NCBI GenBank assembly: GCA_903869365.1
Contig: CAIPYV010000074.1
Span: 1-62,966, forward strand
Origin: an uncultured Chlorobiaceae bacterium
Lineage (GTDB): Bacteria > Bacteroidota > Chlorobiia > Chlorobiales > Chlorobiaceae
Reading direction: 5' to 3'
DNA: 62,966 bases
A model generated the notes under the pieces. The model was not told where the DNA came from and made no database searches. It was given only the letters and a program-made list of their open reading frames with translations. The position numbers were made by a program, and so were the translations under genes. This document shows, one piece after another, positions 53,855 to 61,555 of this stretch. The first letter of the stretch is position 1, and the number at the start of each line of letters is the position of its first letter.

Positions 53855-54891
53855 TTTATTTGTACGTCGACGATAACGTTCATGCCTGCGGCAAGCTTGT
53901 GATCTTTGTCGGGCTTTTCGGTAAAGATGATTTTGACTGGTACACGCTGCGTGACCTTTATGAAGTTACCGCTTGCATTGTCTGGGGGCAGCAGAGAGAA
54001 TTTTGCACCGGTGCCCGAAGAGAGTGACTCAACTTTTCCATTGAACTCTTTATCAGGGTATGCGTCAACTTTAATCGTGACTGGTTGCCCCGGGTGGATT
54101 TTTTCAAGCTGGGTCTCCTTGAAATTTGCTACTACCCAAAGATCGCTGCTGCCGACCAGAGCAATGAGCAACTGGCCGGGTGAAACATACTGTCCGGGTT
54201 CTATATTTTTTTTTGATATATGTCCTGATGCCGGCGCGGCAATGCTCGTGTAGGATAACTGCAGTTCAGCATTACGGAGTTCGGCTTCACGCTTTTTTAC
54301 CTCTGCTTTCTGCAGCGGTATCTGGGCCAGTGAGGCCTGATACTGGTTTCCGGCTGCGGTATACTGAGCAGAAGCTGCCTGCGCTCCGGCCTTGACGCCA
54401 TCAAACTCTGCCTGTGAAATCACGTCCTGATTCCGGAGATTTTCACCACGGTGAAGGTCAGCCTGCTGTTTTCTACTTGTTGCCGCAGCTGCGTTTGCTG
54501 ATGCGCTGGAAGCATTTGCCTGTTCAGTTGTTGCCTTTAATCCCGCTCTGGCGCTCTCTACAGCTGCAGCGGCTATGTCCCGGCGGACTTCATAGTCGGC
54601 AGCTTCAAGCCGGATAAGGGTATCCCCCTTATGGACCTGCTGGTTATCGCTTGCCAGAACATCCTGTACTTTTCCAGGGATTCGGGAAATAACCGGGTAG
54701 ACATCTCCCTCTATCTGGGCGTTGTCGGTTTCAACGTAGAGGAAAGAGTGGTAGATGGTTTTTCCTCCCCAGAGAAGGGCTGCAGCAATAAAAACGGCAG
54801 CAATAATGATGCGGAGCGGGTTTGAGGCCTTTGCCGGGTCTTTTCCGAGGTTCTTGTTCTCTGGTATTGTTTTTGACTCAGGTTGTTCCAT
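53851..54891 (-). CDS. HlyD/EmrA-family membrane fusion protein
   Basis: This 346-residue protein has one N-terminal transmembrane helix (LRIIIAAVFIAAALLWGG), a lipoyl-like half (VSRIPGKV form, near residue 70), a long Ala-rich coiled coil (about 95-195), and the second half IAAPASGHISKKNIEPGQYV, followed by a beta-barrel. It joins the EmrB-like pump to TolC in the periplasm. It is 43 bases downstream of the usp gene and overlaps emrB by 4 bases. Confidence 0.92.
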   Translation of the reverse strand: MEQPESKTIPENKNLGKDPAKASNPLRIIIAAVFIAAALLWGGKTIYHSFLYVETDNAQIEGDVYPVISRIPGKVQDVLASDNQQVHKGDTLIRLEAADYEVRRDIAAAAVESARAGLKATTEQANASSASANAAAATSRKQQADLHRGENLRNQDVISQAEFDGVKAGAQAASAQYTAAGNQYQASLAQIPLQKAEVKKREAELRNAELQLSYTSIAAPASGHISKKNIEPGQYVSPGQLLIALVGSSDLWVVANFKETQLEKIHPGQPVTIKVDAYPDKEFNGKVESLSSGTGAKFSLLPPDNASGNFIKVTQRVPVKIIFTEKPDKDHKLAAGMNVIVDVQIK

Positions 54892-54934
54892 GTTATCTCT
54901 TGTTATTGGCGTGAAAAGTATCGTTCTGAACCTT

Positions 54935-55378
54935 TTATTCTGCAGTTGTAAGCGTATTTGCCGGTGTTTTCAGTATTACAACGGGGCAGAACGCTTTGCG
55001 CATCACTGTTTCTGCAGTGCTTCCCACCAGAAGACGGGCAATGGCAGTGTTGCCGTGTGATCCGAGGAGAATCATATCTGCGTTCTGTGCTTTTGCATAG
55101 TCAAGAATAACCGCTGCAGGTGCTCCGTACTGAACAGTAAAGATGGCGTGCGCTTTGTTTTGAGAAAGCATATCGCTGTATCGTGAAAATTCATGCAGGT
55201 GTTTTTTCAGGAAGGTGCCGTCGTTATTTTCTTCCGGTGCTACAGAGAGAATAATGAGTTCCGCACTGCGGCTGTGCATTGCAGCTGCATAGCGTACCAC
55301 AAAATCTGAAGCGGCGGAAAAATCTACGGCGCAGATTATTTTTTGGAGTGCTATCGTCATGTTACCAGAAGAGCTCAC
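54935..55378 (-). CDS. Universal stress protein (UspA family)
   Basis: This 147-residue protein has the Usp fold: KIICAVDFSAASDFVVRYAAAMHSR, the strand ELIILSVAPEE, and the ATP-binding signature DMILLGSHGNTAIARLLVGSTAETVMRKAFCPVVIL (GxxGx9G(S/T) type), indicating an ATP-binding Usp. Such cytoplasmic proteins respond to starvation or redox stress. Unusually it is inside a drug-export operon: its start overlaps the end of the tolC gene by 17 bases and it precedes the adaptor gene. Confidence 0.9.
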   Translation of the reverse strand: MSSSGNMTIALQKIICAVDFSAASDFVVRYAAAMHSRSAELIILSVAPEENNDGTFLKKHLHEFSRYSDMLSQNKAHAIFTVQYGAPAAVILDYAKAQNADMILLGSHGNTAIARLLVGSTAETVMRKAFCPVVILKTPANTLTTAE

Positions 55379-56687
55379 CGGTTGCGCGTTTCATGGTATA
55401 GTTGCTGATGACATAGGCATAGTCTGCCTGGAGTCTTGCAAGTTCCGCCTGGGAGAGTGAGGCTTCGGTGTTCAGCAGATCAAGTACCGTGGCCATCCCA
55501 TTTTCATAGCGAGTTCTGGCATGTTGGGCGGCAAGTTTTGCTTGCTGTACCTGTGCTTCGGTCGTTATGATCTTTTCCGATGCGGTCTGGAGTGCATGGG
55601 TTGTCTCTTCGATATCAGCTTTGACCTGCTGCTGGGTATCAAACTTTCGTTGAGCAGCGGCGTGCATGAGGGCGGTAGCTTCCTGCCGTTCTGCACTTGT
55701 TTTGAACCCGCTGAAAAGAGGCACCTCCAGATGGAGAGCGCCCACAAAATTCTCCCGGATTTCATAAATGTCAGGCATAAGGCCATTGGTGATACCATAG
55801 GATGCACTGCCGGAGAGTACCGGAAGACCCTCTTTCATAGCGATGGAACGTCGTTGCCTGGCTGCTTTTTCCTGTTCGTCGGCAAGTTTCATTTCAAGTC
55901 GCTGATCTAACGCGTGAGTGACCTTTCCGGTGTTTTCATGATCCGGCGGTGCTACTGAAAACGATCCCTGGATTCTGAGCGGCACGTTGTCAGCTATCCC
56001 GGTCAGGCGACGCAAGTTAATTTCCTGCCGGAGCAGTTCATGTTTCAGGTCAAGCATTTTGCTTTGTGCTGCAGCTATTCGTACTTCTGTGGAAAGAACG
56101 TCAAATTTTGTCGCTGCGCCGGTCTGGTAACGTTTTGATGTGAAATCGAGTGCTTTGTTGAGCGCTGCAATCTCTTTCTGTTCAACCGTTATATTCTCCC
56201 GCAAAAAAAGAATGCTGTAAAAGAGCTGGACAGCCTGAAACGAGAGATCTCTTCGGGAGATTTCAAGAGAGTGTTCAGCTGTTTTTTTTCCAGTTTGTGC
56301 AAGATCGACCGTAGCGCCTCTTTTCCCGAAGTCGTACAGGGTTGCCTTGGCGGTGACTTTGGCTTCATAGTTGTCGTTCGGCGCAAACTTGAGCATGGGA
56401 CTTCCAAAGAAACTCATTTCCGATACGGGGTTGAGGTAGGTGTATCCTCCGCTGGCCGAAATTCGGGGATAATATGCGCTTCTGTTTTGGGTAATTCGGG
56501 CATCGGCAGCACTTACCTCATCTGCTGCGGCCTTGAGCGCCGGATTATTTTCACGGACAAGACGAATGGTTTTTTCAATGGTAAGCGACTCTTTCACCGG
56601 TTCTTCTGCTCCGATTGCCAGTAACGGCATGGCAAGCATCATTGCCGTTGCTGCGATTCCAGCTGTTCTGGTCAGACTTCTGTTCAT
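55362..56687 (-). CDS. TolC-family outer-membrane efflux protein
   Basis: This is a 441-residue protein from ATG 56687 (MNRSLTRTAGIAATAM), which gives a clean cleavable signal peptide ending near AIGA. The frame is open to 56759 but that would overlap the promoter. Two repeats of the outer-membrane efflux domain and the ending RLQADYAYVISNYTMKRATGEL are typical. No lipobox Cys is present, unlike the other duct at 1872-3296. It forms the outer-membrane channel for the EmrAB-like pump and is first in the operon. Confidence 0.9.
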   Translation of the reverse strand: MNRSLTRTAGIAATAMMLAMPLLAIGAEEPVKESLTIEKTIRLVRENNPALKAAADEVSAADARITQNRSAYYPRISASGGYTYLNPVSEMSFFGSPMLKFAPNDNYEAKVTAKATLYDFGKRGATVDLAQTGKKTAEHSLEISRRDLSFQAVQLFYSILFLRENITVEQKEIAALNKALDFTSKRYQTGAATKFDVLSTEVRIAAAQSKMLDLKHELLRQEINLRRLTGIADNVPLRIQGSFSVAPPDHENTGKVTHALDQRLEMKLADEQEKAARQRRSIAMKEGLPVLSGSASYGITNGLMPDIYEIRENFVGALHLEVPLFSGFKTSAERQEATALMHAAAQRKFDTQQQVKADIEETTHALQTASEKIITTEAQVQQAKLAAQHARTRYENGMATVLDLLNTEASLSQAELARLQADYAYVISNYTMKRATGELFW

Positions 56688-56765
56688 AATAGCTCGATGA
56701 TTTGTTCCGTTATGGTACTGACAGAGCGAAAAATATCTGTTCGTCCTTGTCATGTACACTTTCTT

Positions 56766-56781
56766 TGCAATTTGTATACCA
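56766..56781 (-). promoter_or_regulatory. Sigma-54 (-24/-12) promoter of the tolC-usp-emrAB operon
   Basis: The minus strand reads TTGGTATACAAATTGCAA, fitting the sigma-54 consensus YTGGCACGrNNNTTGCW: TGG at -24 and TTGCA at -12, with exactly 10 bases between GG and GC. Only the middle CAC differs (TAT). It lies about 80 bases upstream of the tolC-like ATG and adjacent to the gene of a sigma-54 activator. Functionality is inferred. Confidence 0.75.
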
Positions 56782-56868
56782 AAGAGCGGAATGGTGTCAG
56801 TAATCTCTACAACCCTTGCTGCATAAGGCTTGTCGTTGTCTGCTTGATTTTTGAATTCTGAAAAAATA

Positions 56869-56905
56869 AGAAATTTCTCTATAATGTGTTCTTAATATTT
56901 AAGAA
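56869..56905. promoter_or_regulatory. Candidate enhancer (upstream activating sequence) for the sigma-54 activator
   Basis: A perfect inverted repeat TTCTTAA-TAT-TTAAGAA occupies 56889-56905, and the palindrome AGAAATTTCT lies at 56869-56878. Both are about 110-150 bases upstream of the predicted operon start, where sigma-54 activators usually bind. They are also just before the activator's own start codon, so they could mediate autoregulation. AT-richness makes chance repeats possible. Confidence 0.45.
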
Positions 56906-56928
56906 TTATCTGACTTTGCTATAGCGCT

Positions 56929-59028
56929 ATGAGTATTTCTTCTGTTCATGAGGCACATCTTCTGATGCAGTACATCAGCGATGCGGTGGGTTCAATTCGC
57001 GATCCTGATGAGCTTTTCCGAACAGTTACTGATAAACTGCGCCTTGTCTTTGAGTTTGATTCTGTTGTGATTATCACCTTTGACAAAGAGCGACGGTATA
57101 GCAACGTTATTTTTGAAATGCTTCGATTTCATGTTCCTGAAGGTATCGCTCGCAAAAAAAGAGCTGTTGCGGGGTCATGGATAGAGCCGCACATGACCGA
57201 TCTGTCTGTTTCGGTTTTCAGCATTGAAGAGGTTCTTGACCGTTATCCGGCAGATTATCCAGTGCCGCATGTGCTTTATGATGTTGGTATGCGTCAGGTT
57301 GTGTTGTCGCCGCTTCGGACAGGTGGAAAGATTATAGGGTTTCTAAATTTTGTGTCAAAAGATGAAAAAAACTGGTCGGAGAGCGATAAGGAACTTCTTG
57401 CCACCCTTTCATCCCCAATTGCCGTTGCGGTAAGCAATACTCTTGCGTACGAGGAGCTACGGCTTCGTGAAGCTCAGACTGTTATGCAACTTGCGGTCAA
57501 CAATGCCCTTCTTACCATAAAGGACCGGAACAGGATGCTCCTCGCGGTTTGTGAGCAGATAGATAAACTGGTGCCCTGTACTTTTCTTGGTATTCGTGTT
57601 ATGGGTGATGATGGCAAGTTTCACATTTTCGATAATTTCATGCGTGAAGACGGGAGTGGCTTTTTTCCTGTCTCTTTTGCTGAAAAGCTTGATATTACCA
57701 ATTTTGAAGAGATAGCAAAAGAGAGCTTTTCATTGATTACAAATCCTGGATGTTATGGCGGAGAGGCATTTCTTCGACTTTGCGCAAAGTATCGCATATT
57801 AGCGCTTGCCAGAGACAAATTTGGTGTCTGCTCTCTGATAACTGTTCCGTTATGGGATACGCCGGGAAGTCGTGCAGGTCTTATTATTTCTGATACTTCA
57901 CGTTCTTTTGATGAGCACGACCAAGCAACGGTAAGCCTGATTGTCCCCCAACTCTCACTTGCTCTGCAGAACTATCTGGCATTTGAGGAGATCGATGAGC
58001 TTCGCCGAAAGCTCGAAGGCGAACGTACTTGTCTTATCGAGGAAATCAAGGCAGGGCATAACTTTGAAGAAATCATTGGCAACAGTATACCTCTGAAGTC
58101 GGTACTGCATCGTGTGAGTCAGGTCGCTCCTACTGATGCCACCGTATTGATCCAGGGAGAAACAGGTTCCGGAAAAGAACTTTTTGCCAGGGCGCTTCAC
58201 AATCTTTCAAACCGCAGGCAGCGTGCATTGATCAAGATCAATTGTGCAACACTGCCGGGGGCACTGATTGAATCGGAGCTTTTTGGTCATGAAAAAGGGA
58301 GTTTTACCGGTGCCATAGAACGGCGGATCGGTAAGTTTGAGCTGGCTGAAGGAGGTACTATTTTTCTTGATGAAATCGGTGAGCTGCCGCTGGAACTTCA
58401 GGCAAAACTGCTTCGTGTGCTTCAGGAGCGTGAGCTTGAACGTCTTGGTGGAAAAATGGTGATCAAGGTTGATGTGCGGGTTATTGTCGCAACGAACCGT
58501 GATCTTGCAAAGGAGGTTGCTGAAGGGAGGTTTCGGGAAGATCTTTTTTTCCGGCTCAATGTTTTTCCTCTTGCCATTCCGTCACTTTGTGAACGGCGCG
58601 ATGATATTCCCATGCTTGCAGCACACTTTGCCGCAAAATTTTCAAGGGAGTTCGGCAAACCGCTCCTCATGTTCAAGGAGCGTGATATGCAACGTCTGGT
58701 TGCCCGTGAGTGGAAGGGTAATATTCGTGAACTTGCACATCTTGTCGAACAGGCGGTTATTGTTTCTGAAGGGCCATCGCTTGATTTTTCATCGATTCTT
58801 TCTTTTCCTGAGTCTGTTGTTGATCGTGCTCTCAAGGGAGAGGTTAAAACCATGCATGATTTTACTCTTGATGTTGCCTTGATGGAAAAAGAGCTGATTC
58901 TTGATGCCCTCGAACGTTCAAACGGCAGGGTGAGTGGTAGCGGCGGAGCTGCTGAGCGGCTTGCCATGCACCCGAAAACGCTCTATTCACGTATTGAAAA
59001 GCTCCGTATCCACAAGCGATATCAATAG
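56929..59028 (+). CDS. Sigma-54-dependent transcriptional activator (GAF-AAA+-Fis, FhlA/NorR type)
   Basis: This 699-residue protein has two GAF-like sensory domains (about 10-175 and 185-350), a short linker helix, the AAA+ sigma-54 interaction domain with Walker A GETGSGKELFARA (about 409-421), the loop GSFTGA (about 457; the usual form is GAFTGA), Walker B GGTIFLDEIGEL, and a C-terminal Fis-type helix-turn-helix (GSGGAAERLAMHPKTLYSRI, about 665-685). It contacts sigma-54 RNA polymerase through the loop and remodels it using ATP. The divergent efflux operon with a -24/-12 promoter is the obvious target. The ligand sensed is unknown; FhlA and NorR relatives sense formate and nitric oxide. 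Confidence 0.93.
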   Translation: MSISSVHEAHLLMQYISDAVGSIRDPDELFRTVTDKLRLVFEFDSVVIITFDKERRYSNVIFEMLRFHVPEGIARKKRAVAGSWIEPHMTDLSVSVFSIEEVLDRYPADYPVPHVLYDVGMRQVVLSPLRTGGKIIGFLNFVSKDEKNWSESDKELLATLSSPIAVAVSNTLAYEELRLREAQTVMQLAVNNALLTIKDRNRMLLAVCEQIDKLVPCTFLGIRVMGDDGKFHIFDNFMREDGSGFFPVSFAEKLDITNFEEIAKESFSLITNPGCYGGEAFLRLCAKYRILALARDKFGVCSLITVPLWDTPGSRAGLIISDTSRSFDEHDQATVSLIVPQLSLALQNYLAFEEIDELRRKLEGERTCLIEEIKAGHNFEEIIGNSIPLKSVLHRVSQVAPTDATVLIQGETGSGKELFARALHNLSNRRQRALIKINCATLPGALIESELFGHEKGSFTGAIERRIGKFELAEGGTIFLDEIGELPLELQAKLLRVLQERELERLGGKMVIKVDVRVIVATNRDLAKEVAEGRFREDLFFRLNVFPLAIPSLCERRDDIPMLAAHFAAKFSREFGKPLLMFKERDMQRLVAREWKGNIRELAHLVEQAVIVSEGPSLDFSSILSFPESVVDRALKGEVKTMHDFTLDVALMEKELILDALERSNGRVSGSGGAAERLAMHPKTLYSRIEKLRIHKRYQ

Positions 59029-59048
59029 GTTCCTGGAGAGTGAGGATG

Positions 59049-59474
59049 TTATGGCAACACGTTGAGCTTACTATGATAACGGGCGATGATTGACGAGTCT
59101 CCTTCCCATGAGCGCCAATGCTTCAGTGCAATCTCGCCGATGCCGATTTTCTTACCCTGAAAGATGAAGGTAACATTACCTCCGGAACCCACACCAATGC
59201 CATCAGCCGTATAGTGCGGTTCAGTGGCAAGTGCGCTTATATATTGCTTGTCGTAGTGATCAATGGTCCAGCAGTATCCTGTGGTTGCGTTTTCCGGCAG
59301 ACTTATTCGGGCGGTATCGCCGAGTCGGATATCTACAGTTCGGTTATTATCGGTTTGAAAGAGTTCATGCTCCATTCTTGTATAGATATCCGGGTTGGTG
59401 CAGGAAGTTAGGCCAGTGGAATACGGAAGAGACGCAACCATCAGCATAGCAGTTATTCTGATTTTTCCGTTCAC
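59049..59474 (-). CDS. Chagasin-like (I42) cysteine protease inhibitor lipoprotein
   Basis: This 141-residue protein starts at a GTG. An N-terminal signal with lipobox LTSC suggests an outer-membrane or periplasmic lipoprotein. The chagasin loops can be read: LPENATTGYCW (NPTTGY loop), GVGSGGNVTF (GGG-like loop) and KHWRSWEGD (RPW-like loop). Chagasin-family proteins inhibit papain-like (C1A) peptidases by wedging these loops into the active site. The next gene upstream is a papain-like protease 11 bases away, strongly suggesting a cognate pair. Assignment is from motifs; overall similarity is unchecked. Confidence 0.75.
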   Translation of the reverse strand: MNGKIRITAMLMVASLPYSTGLTSCTNPDIYTRMEHELFQTDNNRTVDIRLGDTARISLPENATTGYCWTIDHYDKQYISALATEPHYTADGIGVGSGGNVTFIFQGKKIGIGEIALKHWRSWEGDSSIIARYHSKLNVLP

Positions 59475-59485
59475 TTGAACATGGT

Positions 59486-60190
59486 TTAAAGTGTTATGCC
59501 ATAACTTTCGTTAAAGAATGCCGCATCGATATAGGCTTCGCTGGCGTAAGCGAAACCCTGATCACCCCATGTTGTTCCCCAGCTATTGCGGACAATGAAG
59601 CGATTGTCAGCGGTGTAGCCAACAATAGCAACGCAGTGCCCGCCGCGAGTCGTGCCGGGTTGAAAGGTATCAAGCCTGCCTTGGGTTGCTGTGGCGTGAT
59701 CCCAGGTTGCATCGATATTCAATGCTGCCTGAATCGGGCCGTGGACCGCGAGCCATGTGCGCCAGTTGTTAACATTGTTTCCGAGGTTGAAATATGAGGC
59801 AATCTTGCGAGTTGCAGCGCTTGCATAGAAGGTTTTTTCGTCACCAGTGTAGAGGTAGTTCGCGATATGGAACGGGAGGAGGGTGTCAAGCACCGCGCCT
59901 TTATTTTTCAGGATATCAACGGCGCCCTTCAGTGAGGTGCCGGCTGACTCGATGAAGGTGTTAGGATTTGGACGCGGGGATATACAGCGGTTGTCGTCAG
60001 TTATTTGGGCATGGATTGTATACGTTTGTATTGACGGTGAGTAGCTATAAATTTTGGCCTTCGCGGAATTTAGTGGAATAACGGAATAAAATGGCATGCT
60101 GGAGTTTCTCATGTATCCGATTGCACTTATAACGGCTTCGCATGTGGGATTGCTGCGTTTTTTGAAGGCGTTGCCTGATGATTGTAGCCC
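59486..60190 (-). pseudogene. Papain-like (C1A) cysteine protease, 5'-truncated
   Basis: The frame is open from 60190 after an in-frame TAA (60191-60193). The active-site His region GGHCVAIVGYTADN and the Asn region VRNSWGTTWGDQGF of papain-like peptidases are intact. The only plausible catalytic Cys, in NPTCEAVISAIGYM (codon 60142-60140), lies 10 residues upstream of the first ATG (60112), and no ATG, GTG or TTG precedes it in this frame. The gene has therefore probably lost its start, signal peptide and propeptide through deletion or frameshift. From ATG 60112 a 208-residue product without the Cys could still be made. It sits beside the chagasin-like inhibitor. Confidence 0.7.
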
Positions 60191-60600
60191 TTATGATGTG
60201 GTTGCGTGCTTTATTTAAATTTTCAGCTTTCTTTTTTGGAGATAATTGATCATTATATGCTTGAGCGATATGAGAAAGAGTATTGGACTCTTCAATGAGG
60301 ATCTGTTTTGGTTTTGATTGAGAGAGAACAACAAAATCAGAATATGCAGGTAGAAAGTGAGTCCTATATAATTTGAATATTTCTTCTGGAATTTTTGAGC
60401 GCTTTGTCTATTTCTTTCTCTGGATCGTATGACTTCAATGGCAGAATGCTTCCTCTGCAACTTGAAATATCTTCATACAATAACTTGATTTTCAGTTTTT
60501 TACCCAATTTATGCTCAATAAACGCATTGATTTCTTCGATCGTTTGAAAAGATGCAGGGCTTTTGCCCATTATTGTTTCAAAAATTTCGCCGGTAGGCAT
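60045..60600 (-). pseudogene. Frameshifted ORF of unknown function
   Basis: A 78-residue ORF (60600-60364) starts at MPTGEIFETIMGKSPASF after a strong AGGAGAAGGG site and stops at NIQII. Near 60388, at an A5 run, the +1 frame continues in coding-like sequence without its own start: KIPEEIFKLYRTHFLPAYSD, later QAYNDQLSPKKKAENLNKAR and IIRATIIRQRL, open to 60045. Removing one A joins the two into about 184 residues. The tail overlaps the truncated papain-like gene, so the 3' end may be a deletion junction. I do not recognise the family. Sequencing error or true programmed frameshifting cannot be excluded. Confidence 0.5.
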
Positions 60601-60630
60601 ATTGTCCCTTCTCCTTTTGCCTTGTTCCCC

Positions 60631-60804
60631 TTAAAAAGGGTGTTCGTCAATCAGTAACAAGTATTTTTTCGTGGCACTGCGTCCGTATAATACGCATTTA
60701 TCCCGATAAAGCTGATTAATTTCTTTTACTTCGACGTAAAATGTACGCTTTTTCATACCAAAATACAAAACGCAGAAGATGCCTGAAATGAGAAACTCTT
60801 TCAT
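60631..60804 (-). CDS. Small hypothetical protein (57 aa)
   Basis: The ATG at 60804 follows a good site (GGAAAGG) and opens 57 codons: a hydrophobic start (FLISGIFCVLYFG), then a basic stretch with FYVEVKEINQLYRDKC and KKYLLLIDEHPF. The stop is 30 bases before the frameshifted ORF, suggesting a small operon. A downstream ATG (60756) would give 41 residues. No family is recognised; amino-acid composition is protein-like, but shortness makes chance possible. Confidence 0.35.
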   Translation of the reverse strand: MKEFLISGIFCVLYFGMKKRTFYVEVKEINQLYRDKCVLYGRSATKKYLLLIDEHPF

Positions 60805-61008
60805 AGCCTTTCCACTGGCTTCCGCTATCTTGATGAGTTATATCCGAAGTTTCGGCACTTTTTATTCATTCAGTTGAGTTGTTTGAAAGTAACAAATCCT
60901 TTTGCTGATATACTTGCGAAACAAGGGATTGTCATCTTTGATTATGACGAATCAATTGTGGAGAGCGAATTACAAGGAGTTGCTCAATTTAGTCATGAAG
61001 TCATCTGA
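60787..61008 (+). pseudogene. Start-less ORF remnant, unknown family
   Basis: After an in-frame TGA (60784-60786) the plus strand stays open for 73 codons with coding-like composition: GFRYLDELYPKFRHF, VTNPFADILAKQGIVIFDYD and ESELQGVAQFSHEVI, then TGA. No ATG or GTG precedes it. The end (GIVIFDYD) faintly recalls the C-terminus of small nucleotidyltransferases of toxin-antitoxin type, but this is weak. It is probably the 3' remnant of a deleted gene. Confidence 0.35.
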
Positions 61009-61040
61009 AGTAGTATCGCCCGTTTGGAATGGGTGAGGTT

Positions 61041-61265
61041 TCAATTCTGTTGTTGAAGGCGTTCCCCTATCCATATTTTTATCACCGACTGGCGCGATAC
61101 CCCGAGACGGGTTGCCTCCTTGTCGAGCGAATCGATCATCCAGACTGGAAAATCGACATTCACCCTTTTATGCTGTTGTTTTATCCGACGCGCCTTGTTC
61201 AGATCAAGGTAAGGTGTGATATCTGAACCATCATCAAACGCTTTGTCAAATTCTTCTGTTTTCAT
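61041..61265 (-). CDS. brnA: BrnA-like antitoxin
   Basis: This 74-residue protein has a short acidic N-terminus (EEFDKAFDDGSDITPYLDL) and a ribbon-helix-helix-like C-terminal part (KRVNVDFPVWMIDSLDKEATRLGVSRQSVIKIWI, read in sections). That is the BrnA pattern: toxin-neutralising N-terminus and DNA-binding C-terminus. Its start lies 20 bases inside the toxin gene, so the pair is translationally coupled with the toxin first, the normal brnTA order. BrnA with BrnT represses the operon promoter. Confidence 0.85.
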   Translation of the reverse strand: MKTEEFDKAFDDGSDITPYLDLNKARRIKQQHKRVNVDFPVWMIDSLDKEATRLGVSRQSVIKIWIGERLQQQN

Positions 61266-61515
61266 ATAGTGCCACCTCCTCAGTGCGAGATCTCCTTACT
61301 GAAATTATTCTTATGGTTTCTCCTCTGAAGGTTACTATTCCAGACCAGTATCTGTCTGAAATCGTGCCGATAACAATCAACCGAGGTTCTCCCACTGTTT
61401 TTGCTGGAATTTCAACAAGATCATCATCATCCCACAATACTTGAGCCTCAATAAAGTCGATATTGTGCTTTATCTTATTCAGTCTGCTTTTTTCAGGATC
61501 AAACTCAAATTGCAT
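61246..61515 (-). CDS. brnT: BrnT-like toxin (ribonuclease)
   Basis: This 89-residue protein begins MQFEFDPEKSRLNKIKHNIDF, and has the central WDDDDLVEI and the C-terminal RIISVRRSRTEEVALYE, all standard BrnT landmarks. BrnT is a RelE-like endoribonuclease that halts growth when unopposed. The catalytic-type Arg pair in SVRRSR is intact, so the toxin appears functional. It overlaps brnA by 20 bases. It lies in a region of gene decay and mobile DNA, a common place for such modules. Confidence 0.87.
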   Translation of the reverse strand: MQFEFDPEKSRLNKIKHNIDFIEAQVLWDDDDLVEIPAKTVGEPRLIVIGTISDRYWSGIVTFRGETIRIISVRRSRTEEVALYENRRI

Positions 61516-61555
61516 GGTATTTGATTGATGCTGTTTTTATACCAAAAGTATATAA

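Noticed and set aside
60215-60460. 81-codon minus-strand ORF with a hydrophobic middle
   Set aside because: It is in the third frame of the split gene region; composition (FYLHILILLFSLNQNQ) is AT-driven, and the two other frames carry the coding signal.
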